Source: Vespula vulgaris (taxonomy: Eukaryota; Arthropoda; Insecta; Hymenoptera; Vespidae). From it: a stretch of 64,000 nt of DNA. The notes beneath the pieces are model-generated. The model did no database searches and had not been told where the DNA came from. It was given only the letters and a program-made list of their open reading frames with translations. The stretch spans positions 6,711,501-6,775,500 of the forward strand of contig NC_066594.1 in the NCBI RefSeq assembly GCF_905475345.1. Direction: 5' to 3'. The position numbers and the translations under genes were made by a program. Shown here piece after piece: positions 41,839 to 53,153 of the stretch. Every line of letters starts with the position of its first letter. The stretch's first letter is position 1.

Positions 41839-43164
41839 GCAGCCATTCGCCCGGCAGTACTTGCGTCTTATAATTACATATATAATTTAGTTGTAGATTT
41901 TAGATATAATGAAGACATAGATTTCGATATTACGCAAGTACTACCGACCCAGGTCCCACCGCGTGGAGGTAGCTGCATCTGGGGACCCACGAGCTAACGG
42001 AGAATTTACTCTAAGATTCGCGAGACCGGCGTGAACAAATAATCGCCGAACAAATAAAACGAAGCCCTCGGTAGGACTTTTAATCGCGCTCGGACACTCA
42101 CGTGAGTGTCCGAATGACTCTACTACAAAATACGCATTACCGGCGTAATCTTATCTATATATTAAGCAAATAAAACTAAGTCCACGGTAGGACACTTAAT
42201 TCGCGCCCGAACACTCACGTGGTGTTAATACAACGGTAACTCTACTCTAAAATCCGCGTTCCCGGTGTTCGCGAGGTAACATGAGCGAACAGAGACATCG
42301 AGTCCGCAACGGTATCCTACTAGGGATGACGTTGAGGCCGTCAGCCTCGGATGCCCACATCCCGCCTTTAAGCACGACCGTCCGTGCCTTTCGCATTTCG
42401 AACAATAAAACGAAGTCCACGGTAGGACCTTTAATCGCGCCCGAACACTCACGTGAGCGTTAGAATGACGGTGACTCTACTCTAATTCGCGGTCCCGCGG
42501 GGTTGCATACACCTCACCATGGACTCAGGTGACTATAGATATAAGGTGGGCCAGTCAACGGACTGAACATCCTTACAAATAGCCATAGACCATCCTCCTC
42601 AGTAGCACATAGACCGTCTCACTCTACAGTCATCCGATGACCGTATCACGACCGGTCAATTATTCGGTTTTAGCAATCAAACGAAGTCCATTATCGTAGG
42701 ACTGTTAATCGCGCCCGAGAACATCACGCCTGTGCCCGCCGACACACGCGCGAATGTTCTTTCTATCCTACCCGTATTCGCGTCTAACAATCGAATGTGA
42801 ACCAAACCATTCGACGATACATCGAACCTGTGCCGACATATCGAAATCCGTGAAGAAGAGGAGAAGAAGAAGAGAAAGAGAGGAAAAGAAAGCCGGAACG
42901 TGCGCGCATGTGAGAACCATAGAACTCGGAAGAAAAGAAAGAAAAGAATATCTGAAGGTGCAATGGAACGCGTGCACGAACGTGTGAAAAAGATGAAATT
43001 GAAAAGAAAAGATGGACATAGAAAAGAAAAGAAATGAAAAGAAAAGAGAAAATGAATTCGACCGAAGTCAGAGTACGGAAATCGAGCTGGATTTTTCGGT
43101 ACAGAAAGAAGGAGACCCGCACAGAAGCCCACGCCCATGAGCCCCTCCCATGGGTCCCACCCGA
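41839..43164. repeat. GC-rich hairpin module E
   Basis: The opening stem has arms CGGCAGTACTTGCG and CGCAAGTACTACCG. This copy has about four consecutive hairpin subunits, more than any other. They include a perfect 22-nt palindrome at 42091-42112 (arms CGGACACTCAC / GTGAGTGTCCG). The last is AAGTCC/GGACT at 42684-42703 with AGAACAT/ATGTTCT at 42718-42760. A polypurine tract and the closing CCCATGAG..CCCATGGG hairpin follow. The alternation GGTGACTCTACTCTAA - AGTCC stem - TAATCGCGCCCGA - ACACTC palindrome shows the internal unit clearly. Confidence 0.85.
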
Positions 43165-43351
43165 GAGAAACTATGATAATTAATCTCGAATGATTACTTC
43201 AATATTATAGAGCTAACAATTTCAAAGAATAGATATGATTGTGAATTGACTAATGAATATACGGAAAGTGTAAGAAAGAATGTAAAATGTAGATCCTTCG
43301 ATGTATAATTTGGAATTACACAGGAGAAATTTTGGAGAAGTCTTACAGAAC

Positions 43352-44176
43352 GCAGCCATTCGCTCGGCAATACTTGCACACCATAAGATATTGATGAAAC
43401 ACAAGTACTTCCGACCCAGGTCCCACCGCGTGGAGGTTGCTGCAGTTGGAGACCCACGGTCTGACGGGGTCTCTACTCTGAAATTCGCGTGACCGGCGTG
43501 ATCAAATAATCGGCGTTCTATAAAACGAAGTCCCCGGTAGGACTTTTAATCGCGACCGAACACTCCCGTGAGTGTTAAAATAACGGTGACTCTACTCTAA
43601 CTTCGCGTTCGCGGCGTCCACGTACCAACCGAGAATTCAGGCGGCTAACTGGAGGAGGGTCAGTCCACGCTTACGGATAGCAATCCATACCGCTCGGCAG
43701 CACACGAACCGACACACGACCGGTCATTATTCGGTTTAGCAATCAAACGAAGTTCATTACCGTAGAACTTTTATTCGCGCCCGGGAACACCAGGTCTGTG
43801 CCCGCCGACACAGGCGCGAGTGTTCTTTCTATCCTACCCGTGTCCCGCGCGGATATATCGAGATTCGCGAAGAAGAGGAAAAGAAGAAGAGAAAGAAAAG
43901 AAAAGGAGAAGAAAATGAGAAGAGAAGAAAGCCAGAAAGTGTGCACACGTGAAAAGGATGGAGCAGAAAAGAAAAGTAAGAAAAGAATATCCGTATGATG
44001 CAATGAAACGCATGCACGTATGGAAAAGATGAAATTGGGAAGAAAAGATGGACATAGATGATCCGAACACCCGACGAAAACCAGAGTACAAAAATCCAGC
44101 TCGATTTTTCGGTACAGAAAGAAGGAGACCCGCACAGAAGCCCACACCCATGAGCCCCTCTCATGGGTCCCACCCG
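43352..44176. repeat. GC-rich hairpin module F
   Basis: Close relative of module B. It carries a changed but still pairing stem AAGTTC/GAACTT (43750-43770) where B has AAGTCC/GGACTT. The closing hairpin CCCATGAG/CTCATGGG (44147-44167) is perfect. The polypurine tract between them is long. Confidence 0.85.
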
Positions 44177-44355
44177 AGAGAAACTATAACGATTAATCTC
44201 GAATTCTTACTTTATAGGTATGCGTTTCAGTAAATCGAAGTGACCGTGCATTTATTGCGGAATACATGGAAGATGTAAGAAAGAATTTAAGTTACACGTA
44301 CTCCGAAATTTAATTTCAATTCGATGGAAAAGATGTTAGAAAAATGTTGAAATGT

Positions 44356-45892
44356 GCAGCCATTTGCTCGGAAATACTTGCAATTTCTAAGATCACGACA
44401 CAGAACAAGTACTGCCGACCCAGGTCCCACCGCGTGGAGGTTGCTGCAGCTGGAGACCCACGGACTAACGGTGACTCTACTTTTTACTACAACTAATACT
44501 ATCAAGAAAGCAAAGCAACGGGGCGACCTCCACTCCCGACGAATTCAAGCCTCCAAACGCTAAAATTGCAGCCCCATGCGTCTCCGCATTTGGGAACCGA
44601 CTTACGCATAGCTCAACTATCCAACATCGGAAGCTTCGATCACCACTTGGGCACGACCGGTCGTGCTTTCGCGACAAACGCCGGAACCCAAAATTGAATC
44701 TACCGCAGTCACGATACTTACGCGAGCATTCCGGAAACACTCACGCGAATATGTTGAATACGTTAGAGTCAATTTTGGACTTAATCGCGCCCGAGAACAC
44801 CAACGCCTATGCCAGCCGACATAAGCGAGTGTCCTTCTATCTTGCCCGAACGGGAGAAAAGAATTCCTTCTACGCCTGAGGTAGAAAGATTCTTTAAGCA
44901 CCCGTATAAAAATCTAAATCCCTCCATGGTCCTTGGCCGATGGTCCTGCGGCACGTGGAAATACACGGACTAACGCGGATTCTACTCTAAAATCCGCGAT
45001 CCGAGATGCCTTTCCGCTTCGGGAGCTTCGGGCTTCTCAGCAAACTGGAGATGTATAAAACCCCGCTTACAGATTGCTCCACTGTCCACACCGTCGGCTT
45101 CAGACATCTCGAGACACGACCGGTCGTGTCTATATTTCGATTTCAAAAATCAAAACGAAGTCCTCGGTAGGACTAAATCTCGCGTCCGCGAACACCCACG
45201 CACGTGCCGGCCGTCACGCGCGTGAGTGTTTTCCCTATCATTCGCGTACGGAAGCAAGGAGACGTACCCTTCCTGCATATAATAAATTTTATATGCAGAG
45301 AGGTTCCTTGAACTTCCGTGTAAAAATCCCATGATGATCCATCGATCACCTAACCTGAAACAGAACAAGAGTAAAAGCAGAGGAGACAATTATATGCAAA
45401 AAGACATTTATATTCAAAAATTTCCGTGTAAAAATTTAACTTCACGATGATCAATCTCCCGATGACCTAACCTGAAACAGAAAAAGAGTAAAAGAGGAGG
45501 TATTAATTATATGCAAAAATTATACGCAAAATTACATGCAAAAAGACATTAATATTACATTCAATATATTAATAAATAATATACTTCAATAAATAATATT
45601 ATTTCAATAATTACATAATAAATTGCATACATATTATATTCATTTATATTCAATAAATTCCCTGTAAAAGTCAAATTTTGCGATTATAGATTCTTCGATG
45701 ATCAGTCCCTCGATGATCTAACTTGTAACAGAAAAAAAATAAAAAGAGAAGAGTTAAAAAAAAAGTTAAGGGGAAAGAGTTAAAAGAAAGGTCGAAAAAA
45801 AAAGAAAAAGAGAAAAATAGTTCCAAAAGATGCCGAGACGGCAGCCCGCCAAAAGGCCCACACCCGAGGGCCCCTCCCAAGGGTCCCACCCG
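44356..45892. repeat. GC-rich hairpin module G
   Basis: Near-identical to module A from the hallmark block through the TGCATATAA..TTATATGCA hairpin (about 45275-45298). Three CGATGATC..GAAACAG-type subunits follow, then a polypurine tract and the GGGCCCCTCCCAAGGGTCCC closing block. Similarity this high over about 0.9 kb implies recent duplication or gene conversion. Confidence 0.85.
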
Positions 45893-46187
45893 AAACTAAT
45901 CATTAATAAAAGTTAATGAAAGTAATTAATATAATGAATAACAGGATATAATGAATATTATTAATGAAAGTATGTAATTAATAAAAGCAAATAAGAATAA
46001 ATAGAAACGAAAGAGAATATAAGAGCGACAGAATAGTTTCTATGCGTTCTCTTAGAAAATTAACTTAGAATTTTGATGTATTCAATTTATTTATCTGTCG
46101 AAATATAACTATCAATTTAAAATGTAATTAATTTAATGTCTAATTGAAATTAGACAGAAAATAAACTTTGGAAGAACATTAAAATAT

Positions 46188-46415
46188 GCAGCCATCCGCC
46201 CGGTAATACTTGCGTTATATGATTATATATATAATTTAGTTATAGATTTTAGATAACATATATAATTTTGATATAGATTTCAGTATATCGCAAGTACTAC
46301 CGACCCAGGTCCCACCACGTGAAGGTTGCTGTATTTGGAGACCCGCGAGTTAATGTGGACTCTATTCTATAATACGCATTATCGGCTTAATATAATTTAT
46401 ATTTCAAGCAAATAA
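46188..46415. repeat. Truncated GC-rich module H
   Basis: The opening stem (CGGTAATACTTGCG / CGCAAGTACTACCG) and the hallmark block GACCCAGGTCCCACCACGTG are present. The module is then cut off and joined to segment S2. A truncated module also precedes S1, so the junction predates or took part in the higher-order duplication. Confidence 0.75.
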
Positions 46416-48190
46416 AACTTCATCTTATAAAAATAAAATTATGAGTTTAATTGAACTTTAAAGAAAAATAAAAAGTGAAAAATTTATGACTCGACTTTAA
46501 TCTAAGACTAAATTTTATCGAAATAAAATTATGATTTTAATTAAAATTTGGAAAAAAGACTAGATTATTCGACTTTAATAATGAAAATGTATAATATATG
46601 AAAAATTTTATTCGCGTACGCGTGGCAATGTAGGATGGGAGACGAAATATTATGACGTCTTAGTTTCTCAAATCTACATTACTACTATATAAGAGCATTA
46701 TGAGTGACAACATGGTAAAATTAAAATATGACTAAGAGCCATTCTCGAAGAGTTCTGTCAAAACTTCGAAAATAGCTCAATAGTCTAAAAGTTGCCCTCT
46801 TGAGCCACAATTTGTGGGGGCCTTTTCGGCATACAGCCTCTTCTTTGCTTCGTGCCCTAACCACAACTATAGAACACATTCGATAACTATAACCGACCTT
46901 TATTCTAAGACGTGAAAGAAAACTAATAAATCTAACGTAACTCTAAACCAAACCTGAAACGAAAAAGCGAGCAAGCATCGGAAGAGAAACGAGAATTAAG
47001 ATATTAATTGCTGAAAATCCTAAGCTAAAAATTGATTAACTTATTCAATGTTCTGCGTGTTGTGATTCTACAAGCCTCTTTATCTTTTATCAAAGATTCT
47101 ACTCTACTTTATTTTTTCAAATTCAATGACTCTACTTTATTCTCTTAAAAGCAATGACTCTATTGAGACTTTTCTTTTATTAATAAAATTGATTAATGTT
47201 TATTTAAAAATGTAATGAAAAATTATTGGACGCTCCTTCTTACAAGCAATTATTCAAATTATTGGAAAATAAATTACAAAATTTCGCTTGTAATCCAGAG
47301 ACTATCCATCGCGAATGTCTTCTTGCTTATTTATTATTAAAATTCGAAAATATCGCGATTCTTTACTATTTTCGCGAGAGAAAATTACTTAAAAATTCAT
47401 TTAAATAATTAAAATTTCAAATAATTGTAATTAATGCGTTTAAACAAGAAGACCCAATCCTGATCTAATAAATAAATCAAAAAATAACGAACCATTCACG
47501 AGTAAATCTCCGAAGAAATTTATTCGTGGTCACTCATTGCTCTTCTACTAATTAATTACAACCAATCACCCGTGCCGATTCGGACCTTTCGTCCTCGGCA
47601 TGATTGAGTGATCGGAGGGATTTAAAAATTAACTTACTACTTAAGAAGTTCTGCGATGGCTCCAAAACACTGGACCGCGATTTAGGTCGAAATTGAGGGT
47701 GGACGATATGTAGTTGGTTGAACATGAGGTAGGTCGACATCGAAGTTGGTCGAGATCCTCTTTAGTGATACACTGACTCTAATTCGCGGTAGTTATTTAT
47801 TAACGAACGGTCACTGAATTTATTTCGCGAAACTCTATTATATATTATAAATACAGTCTGTGCGACTGTTAAAAAATCAAAAAACTACGCGAACAAACAC
47901 TGACTCTAAAAACTGCATTGCACGCAGTCTATGCAAGAACACTTATGATTTAAATCGCGAAACGCGAACGAACAAACACTGCTTCTACTTTGCGATATTT
48001 TTATTTTAGCGATACAAATCCTCGATTACTTCGTTGCTACGCGCACGATTGCAATGAGGTTCTGAAACAAAAATCCAAAGGAAATAATAAGTATCACTGT
48101 TATAATGAAAACTATAAATCATTAAAGAAATATGTGACAGAGAAATATACTTACTTTAAGTCTTCGTTAATAATCGCTCGAATGACATCC
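46416..48190. repeat. Segment S2, second copy of the large AT-rich segment
   Basis: Homologous to 38735-40423 in the same order and orientation, with scattered substitutions and small indels. No credible coding sequence. Confidence 0.8.
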
Positions 48191-48192
48191 AC

Positions 48193-48300
48193 GAAAATTT
48201 CTAAGTCCACTCGTGGAGATAGATTGTCAAAGTTGCCCGAAAGTGTGAAAATTTCTAAGTCCAATCGTGAAGATAGATTGCCAAAGTCCCACGAAGGTGC
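48193..48300. repeat. Two units of the 54-bp repeat
   Basis: Contains AAAATTTCTAAGTCCACTCG..GGAGATAGATT twice. It corresponds to the longer array at 40424-40825 and sits in the equivalent place in the second higher-order unit. Confidence 0.8.
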
Positions 48301-50930
48301 ACTCGTCGAAATATAAAGAAAGACTGAACCAGTAACTGTCAAAGTCGGCCAAAGTTCGAACTTTGTTGTCGTCACGGGTGGGAAAGCATCCCCACTTCTC
48401 GAGGTGATTCTAGAGCAAAATAATTTACGTAGAATATTGAAAGAATGAGTGACATAATTATGTACTTACATTAACTCTTCGTTATTACATGCGGAGAATG
48501 CGTGTTGCGAGAACTGACATGTCCACTCGTCGAAATATAAAGCAAGACTGAACCAGTAACTGTCAAAGTCGGTCAAAGGCCCCACTTTGTTGTCGTCACG
48601 GGTGGGAAAGCATCCCCACTTCTCGAGGTGATTCTAGAGCAAAATAATTTACGTAGAATATTGAAAGAATGAGTGACATAATTATGTACTTACATTAAGT
48701 CTTCTTTATTACTTGCTGAGTATGCGTACTACGAGAACTAGGATGTGCACTGGTTGAAATTTAAACAAAGACTGGTCCAGTAATTGTCAAAGTCAGTCAA
48801 AGGCCCCACTTTGTTGTCGTCACGGGTGGGAAAGCATCCCCACTTCTCGAGGTGATTCTAGAGCAAAATAATTTACGTAGAATATTGAAAGAATGAGTGA
48901 CATAATTATGTACTTACATTAACTCTTCGTTATTACTTGTGGAGAATGCGTACTACGAGAACTGCCATGTCCACTCGTCGAAATTCAAAGCAAGACTGAA
49001 CCAGTAACTGTCAAAGTCAGTCAAAGGCCCCACTTTGTTGCCGTTACGGGTGGGGAAGCATCCCCACTTCTCGATGTAATTCTAGAGCAAAATAATTTAC
49101 GTAGAATATTGAAAGAATGAGCGATATAAATATGTATTTACATTAACTCTTCTTTATTACTTGCGGAGTATGCGTACTACGAGAACTAGGATGTGCACTG
49201 GTTGAAATTTAAACAAAGACTGGTCCAGTAATTGTCAAAGTCAGTCAAAGGCCCCACTTTGTTGCCGTTACGGGTGGGGAAGCATCCCCACTTCTCGATG
49301 TAATTCTAGAGCAAAATAATTTACGTAGAATATTGAAAGAATGAGCGATATAAATATGTATTTACATTAACTCTTCTTTATTACTTGCGGAGTATGCGTA
49401 CTACGAGAACTTGGATGTGCACTGGTTGAAATTTAAACAAAGACTGGTCCAGTAATTGTCAAAGTCAGTCAAAGGCCCCACTTTGTTGCCGTCACGGGTG
49501 GGGAAGCATCCCCACTTCTCGATGTAATTCTAGAGCAAAATAATTTACGTAGAATATTGAAAGAATGAGTTACATAATTATGTACTTACATTAACTCTTC
49601 GTTATTACATGCGGAGAATGCGTGTTGCGAGAACTGACATGTCCACTCGTCGAAATATAAAGCAAGACTGAACCAGTAACTGTCAAAGTCGGTCAAAGTT
49701 CGAACTTTGTTGTCGTCACGGGTGGGAAAGCATCCCCACTTCTCGAGGTGATTCTAGAGCAAAATAATTTACGTAGAATATTGAAAGAATGAGTGACATA
49801 ATTATGTACTTACATTAAGTCTTCTTTATTACTTGCTGAGTATGCGTACTACGAGAACTAGGATGTGCACTGGTTGAAATTTAAACAAAGACTGGTCCAG
49901 TAATTGTCAAAGTCAGTCAAAGGCCCCACTTTGTTGTCGTCACGGGTGGGAAAGCATCCCCACTTCTCCAGGTGATTCTAGAGCAAAATAATTTACGTAG
50001 AATATTGAAAGAATGAGTGACATAATTATGTACTTACATTAACTCTTCGTTATTACATGCGGAGAATGCGTGCTGCGAGAACTGACATGTCCACTCGTCG
50101 AAATATAAAGCAAGACTGAACCAGTAACTGTCAAAGTCGGTCAAAGTTCGAACTTTGTTGTCGTCACGGGTGGGAAAGCATCCCCACTTCTCGAGGTGAT
50201 TCTAGAGCAAAATAATTTACGTAGAATATTGAAAGAATGAGTGACATAATTATGTACTTACATTAAGTCTTCTTTATTACTTGCGGAGTATGCGTACTAC
50301 GAGAACTAGGATGTGCACTGGTTGAAATTTAAACAAAGACTGGTCCAGTAATTGTCAAAGTCAGTCAAAGGCCCCACTTTGTTGCCGTCACGGGTGGGGA
50401 AGCATCCCCACTTCTCGATGTAATTCTATAGTACAATAATTTACGTAGAATATTGAAAAAATGAGTGAAATAATTATATTCTTACATTAACTCTTCTTTA
50501 TTACTTGCGGAGTATGCGTACTACGAGAACTAGGATGTGCACTAGTTGAAATTTAAACAAAGACTGGACCAGTAACTGTCAAAGTCAGTCAAAGGCCCCA
50601 CTTTGTTGCCGTTACGGGTGGGGAAGCATCCCCACTTCTCGATGTAATTCTAGAGCAAAATAATTTACGTAGAATATTGAAAGAATGAGCGATATAAATA
50701 TGTATTTACATTAACTCTTTGTTATTACTTACGAAGAAGGCGTACTGCGAGAACTGCGATGTGTACTCGTCGAAATTCAAAACAAAACTAAACTAATAAC
50801 TGTCGAAGTCGGTCAAAGGCGCGACTTTGTTGTCATTTCGCGGAGCCAACTATCCCCACTTCTCGATTTAATTCTACAACAAATTAAGATCTATATAGTA
50901 TTGAAAAAACGAGTAATATTCTTATGTACT
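48301..50930. repeat. 224-bp tandem array, 12 copies
   Basis: The landmark CATCCCCACTTCTCGA recurs at about 48386, 48611, 48835, 49059, 49282, 49507, 49731, 49955, 50179, 50403 and 50627, with a diverged copy at 50851. The spacing is 223-225 bp. Each unit has two close hairpins: CAAAG-N6-CTTTG (in some copies the perfect palindrome CAAAGTTCGAACTTTG), then GTGGG(G/A)A-AGC-(A)TCCCCAC. Two subtypes alternate: one with CATGTCCACTCGTCG, one with GGATGTGCACTGGTTG. The last copy is diverged, as expected at an array edge. Confidence 0.93.
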
Positions 50931-51894
50931 TTGATGATCTCTTTGTTATTACTCACAGGGAACGGAAATAAAAGTCAACACTAGTCGAATAATTGTCAAA
51001 GTCAATAACAAACGGTAATCCAAAATAAAAGAAATAATGTAAATTATTAAAGAAATGTTTGAAATTGGAATATACTTGCTTTAACTATTCGTTTTTGCTT
51101 AAAGGAAAGACATTTTTAGGGTTCTTCGATCCTCACTCGTCGGAGTGCGTAAGAAAACTAATTCGATGTTTGTCAAAATTAATAAAAGTCGTATATGTTT
51201 ATGTTACAAGTGCTCTGGAATGTCAAGATCAAAATTTTTAAGTATTGAAATTTAAAATTTAAATTATTTTAAGTTTCTCTCGCGTTACGATCTTTGTAAT
51301 GTTTAAACGGATGAAATATTGTTTAAATATTAATTTACTGTACTTCGTATAAGTTAATGATTGTTTAAATAATTGGAAAATTATCGAAAATATTAATTTC
51401 ATTTTTCGTAATATTAAATAGAGGCAATGACCTCGTATTCGAAATATAAGAATTAAAATATTAAATTTAAATTATTCTGTTGAACATTTCTTATAAGATT
51501 TTTATGTTTCTAATATATAAAATATAACGGAACTTAGACATTTTTCTAAAATTTAACAGTATCTGAGAAACTTAGATCCATTGGTATGACGGGTTGAATA
51601 TTTTCTTATTTTTACCATGAAGTCATCTTCGAAAAGCTTATTTAAGTGTCAAACTGTTGCTTCCTGTATAAATATCGCGAAACAGGTTTGCATTTGGAAT
51701 GGATCGGAAAATCTTATCATCGATTTACGCATGCAAACAAAGAAACAATCGTTTATTTCACAGAAAGAAACAGACACCATTCAAGTATTTATATGAAAAT
51801 CAGTAGATATATTACAAGCTTCTTCTTTTTTGCCGCGAAGTTCAAGAGGCGCCACTATACGAAACTTCTTTTCACGAAAAATAGCAAGAACAGC
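50931..51894. other. Intergenic AT-rich flank
   Basis: A decayed edge of the array (a partial landmark near 50940-51010) gives way to ordinary AT-rich sequence. Short ORFs exist, but none resembles a protein. Confidence 0.6.
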
Positions 51895-52195
51895 GTTTAC
51901 GCCAACAAGGAGTCTAGGCATAATTCTTGACTAATTTTAATAAACAAGATCTCATTTTAAAGATAAATGTTTAAGCAAGGACATAGCTTTCTCGAATTTT
52001 TGAAAAAGCTTTATTTTTATATATAAACTATTCTGGACATGACGCAATATTTTGACACGATTTTTTTCAAAGAAAATAAACCTTTTTCAAAAATTCAAAA
52101 AAATGAGATCCTAGATTAAACCTTTGTCTTTAAAATGAGACCTTCTCCATCAAAATCGGTCAAGAATTACGTCTGATTTCATTGTTGGTGTAAAC
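51895..52195. mobile_element. Fold-back (MITE-like) element
   Basis: Two arms of about 80 bp face each other. The left arm (51895-51976) begins GTTTACGCCAACAA and continues CATAATTCTTGAC..TCTCATTTTAAAGA. The right arm (52112-52195) read on the minus strand begins GTTTACACCAACAA and continues CGTAATTCTTGACC..TCTCATTTTAAAGA. A second inner inverted repeat (GAATTTTTGAAAAAG, about 51996 and 52080) lies between them. No ORF is inside. The structure suits a nonautonomous DNA transposon; I could not settle a target-site duplication or the superfamily. Confidence 0.7.
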
Positions 52196-53153
52196 CATTA
52201 TAAAGCCAGGGGTGATGCACAGCCTTAAGTAATTCGGGTAAAATCGGGTAACTAGAAATTATTTAAGGTCACTACTTGCTCGCTTTAAATAGCTTGTTCA
52301 AATTAAATCTTACTCTGTGCGGTGTGTGCATACGGAGAAGTATTATTAAACGATTAAACATAACTATTGCGTTAAAAAATAATGAAATTGTGATCGACAT
52401 AATGAAGTGTTGACCCCGATCGATGATTTATTGTGATACTTATTGGTGATTATCGTCGTGTGAGTTAGCTGATTGTTTGATTGTCATCTCATTTGAAAAA
52501 CAGATACAGAGAAACTTGAAACGGTAACTCGAAGATAGGTAACATACATTGCATAATATAATAATGCCCTTGAGGTTGTATGTATTCTAAAATGTAACAC
52601 GTAGCAGTATTGTTAGAAGACTTTGAAAAATGAAAATTAGATGAAAAAGATATTTAAAATCTTACTTCCTGATTTCTAATGTATTACTCTTAATTTTTCT
52701 CTCTGAGTTCTTCGTTGTAATACAATCATTTGTAATACTTCAACGTATCTAAACAGAAGAAGGAACTCCTACGGTATTATTTCATTAAAAGAAGTATGTA
52801 AACTTTATTAATCTTTTTTACATTAACACGTTGAATGTGATATAATAATCGTCGATGATCGGCACTCAATTTTTACGAACTATATTGCAATAGAAAGATT
52901 AAAAACTATATTTTTTAATAAAAGTAAATTTTAATGTAAAAATTTATTTATAATGAAGATGAATATATTCATTTATTCAAAATTACATTGATTGTCAACG
53001 TGTTAATAATATATACATAATATACCTATCTTATAATTAAATTCAACACATCGACGTTTCTAATTATTAATTAATATTTGCAGATCTTGGTTTCCTCTTA
53101 TTTCTTTTTTTACTTTTATGTTTCTGTTTTTTATTTTGTAATAATTTATTATC
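52196..53153. other. Intergenic region upstream of the aquaporin
   Basis: AT-rich, with no credible ORF or repeat. It presumably holds the aquaporin promoter. Confidence 0.6.

Noticed and set aside
42677..43138. Phe/Ser-rich ORFs on the minus strand of modules B, E and F
   Set aside because: They are translations of polypurine tracts (GAAGAAGAG runs) on the other strand, with no domain and variable frames.
47226..47408. ORFs in segment S2 mirrored in S1
   Set aside because: The similarity reflects the segmental duplication. The frames are interrupted in the other copy and have no protein resemblance.
33278..50930. CRISPR-like or ribosomal RNA array
   Set aside because: The repeats are too long, with no short direct repeat and unique-spacer pattern, and no rRNA or tRNA consensus (no B-box-like motif) was found.
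51646..51930. 94-codon ORF before the fold-back element
   Set aside because: It begins in intergenic sequence, runs into the repeat arm and has no recognisable motif.
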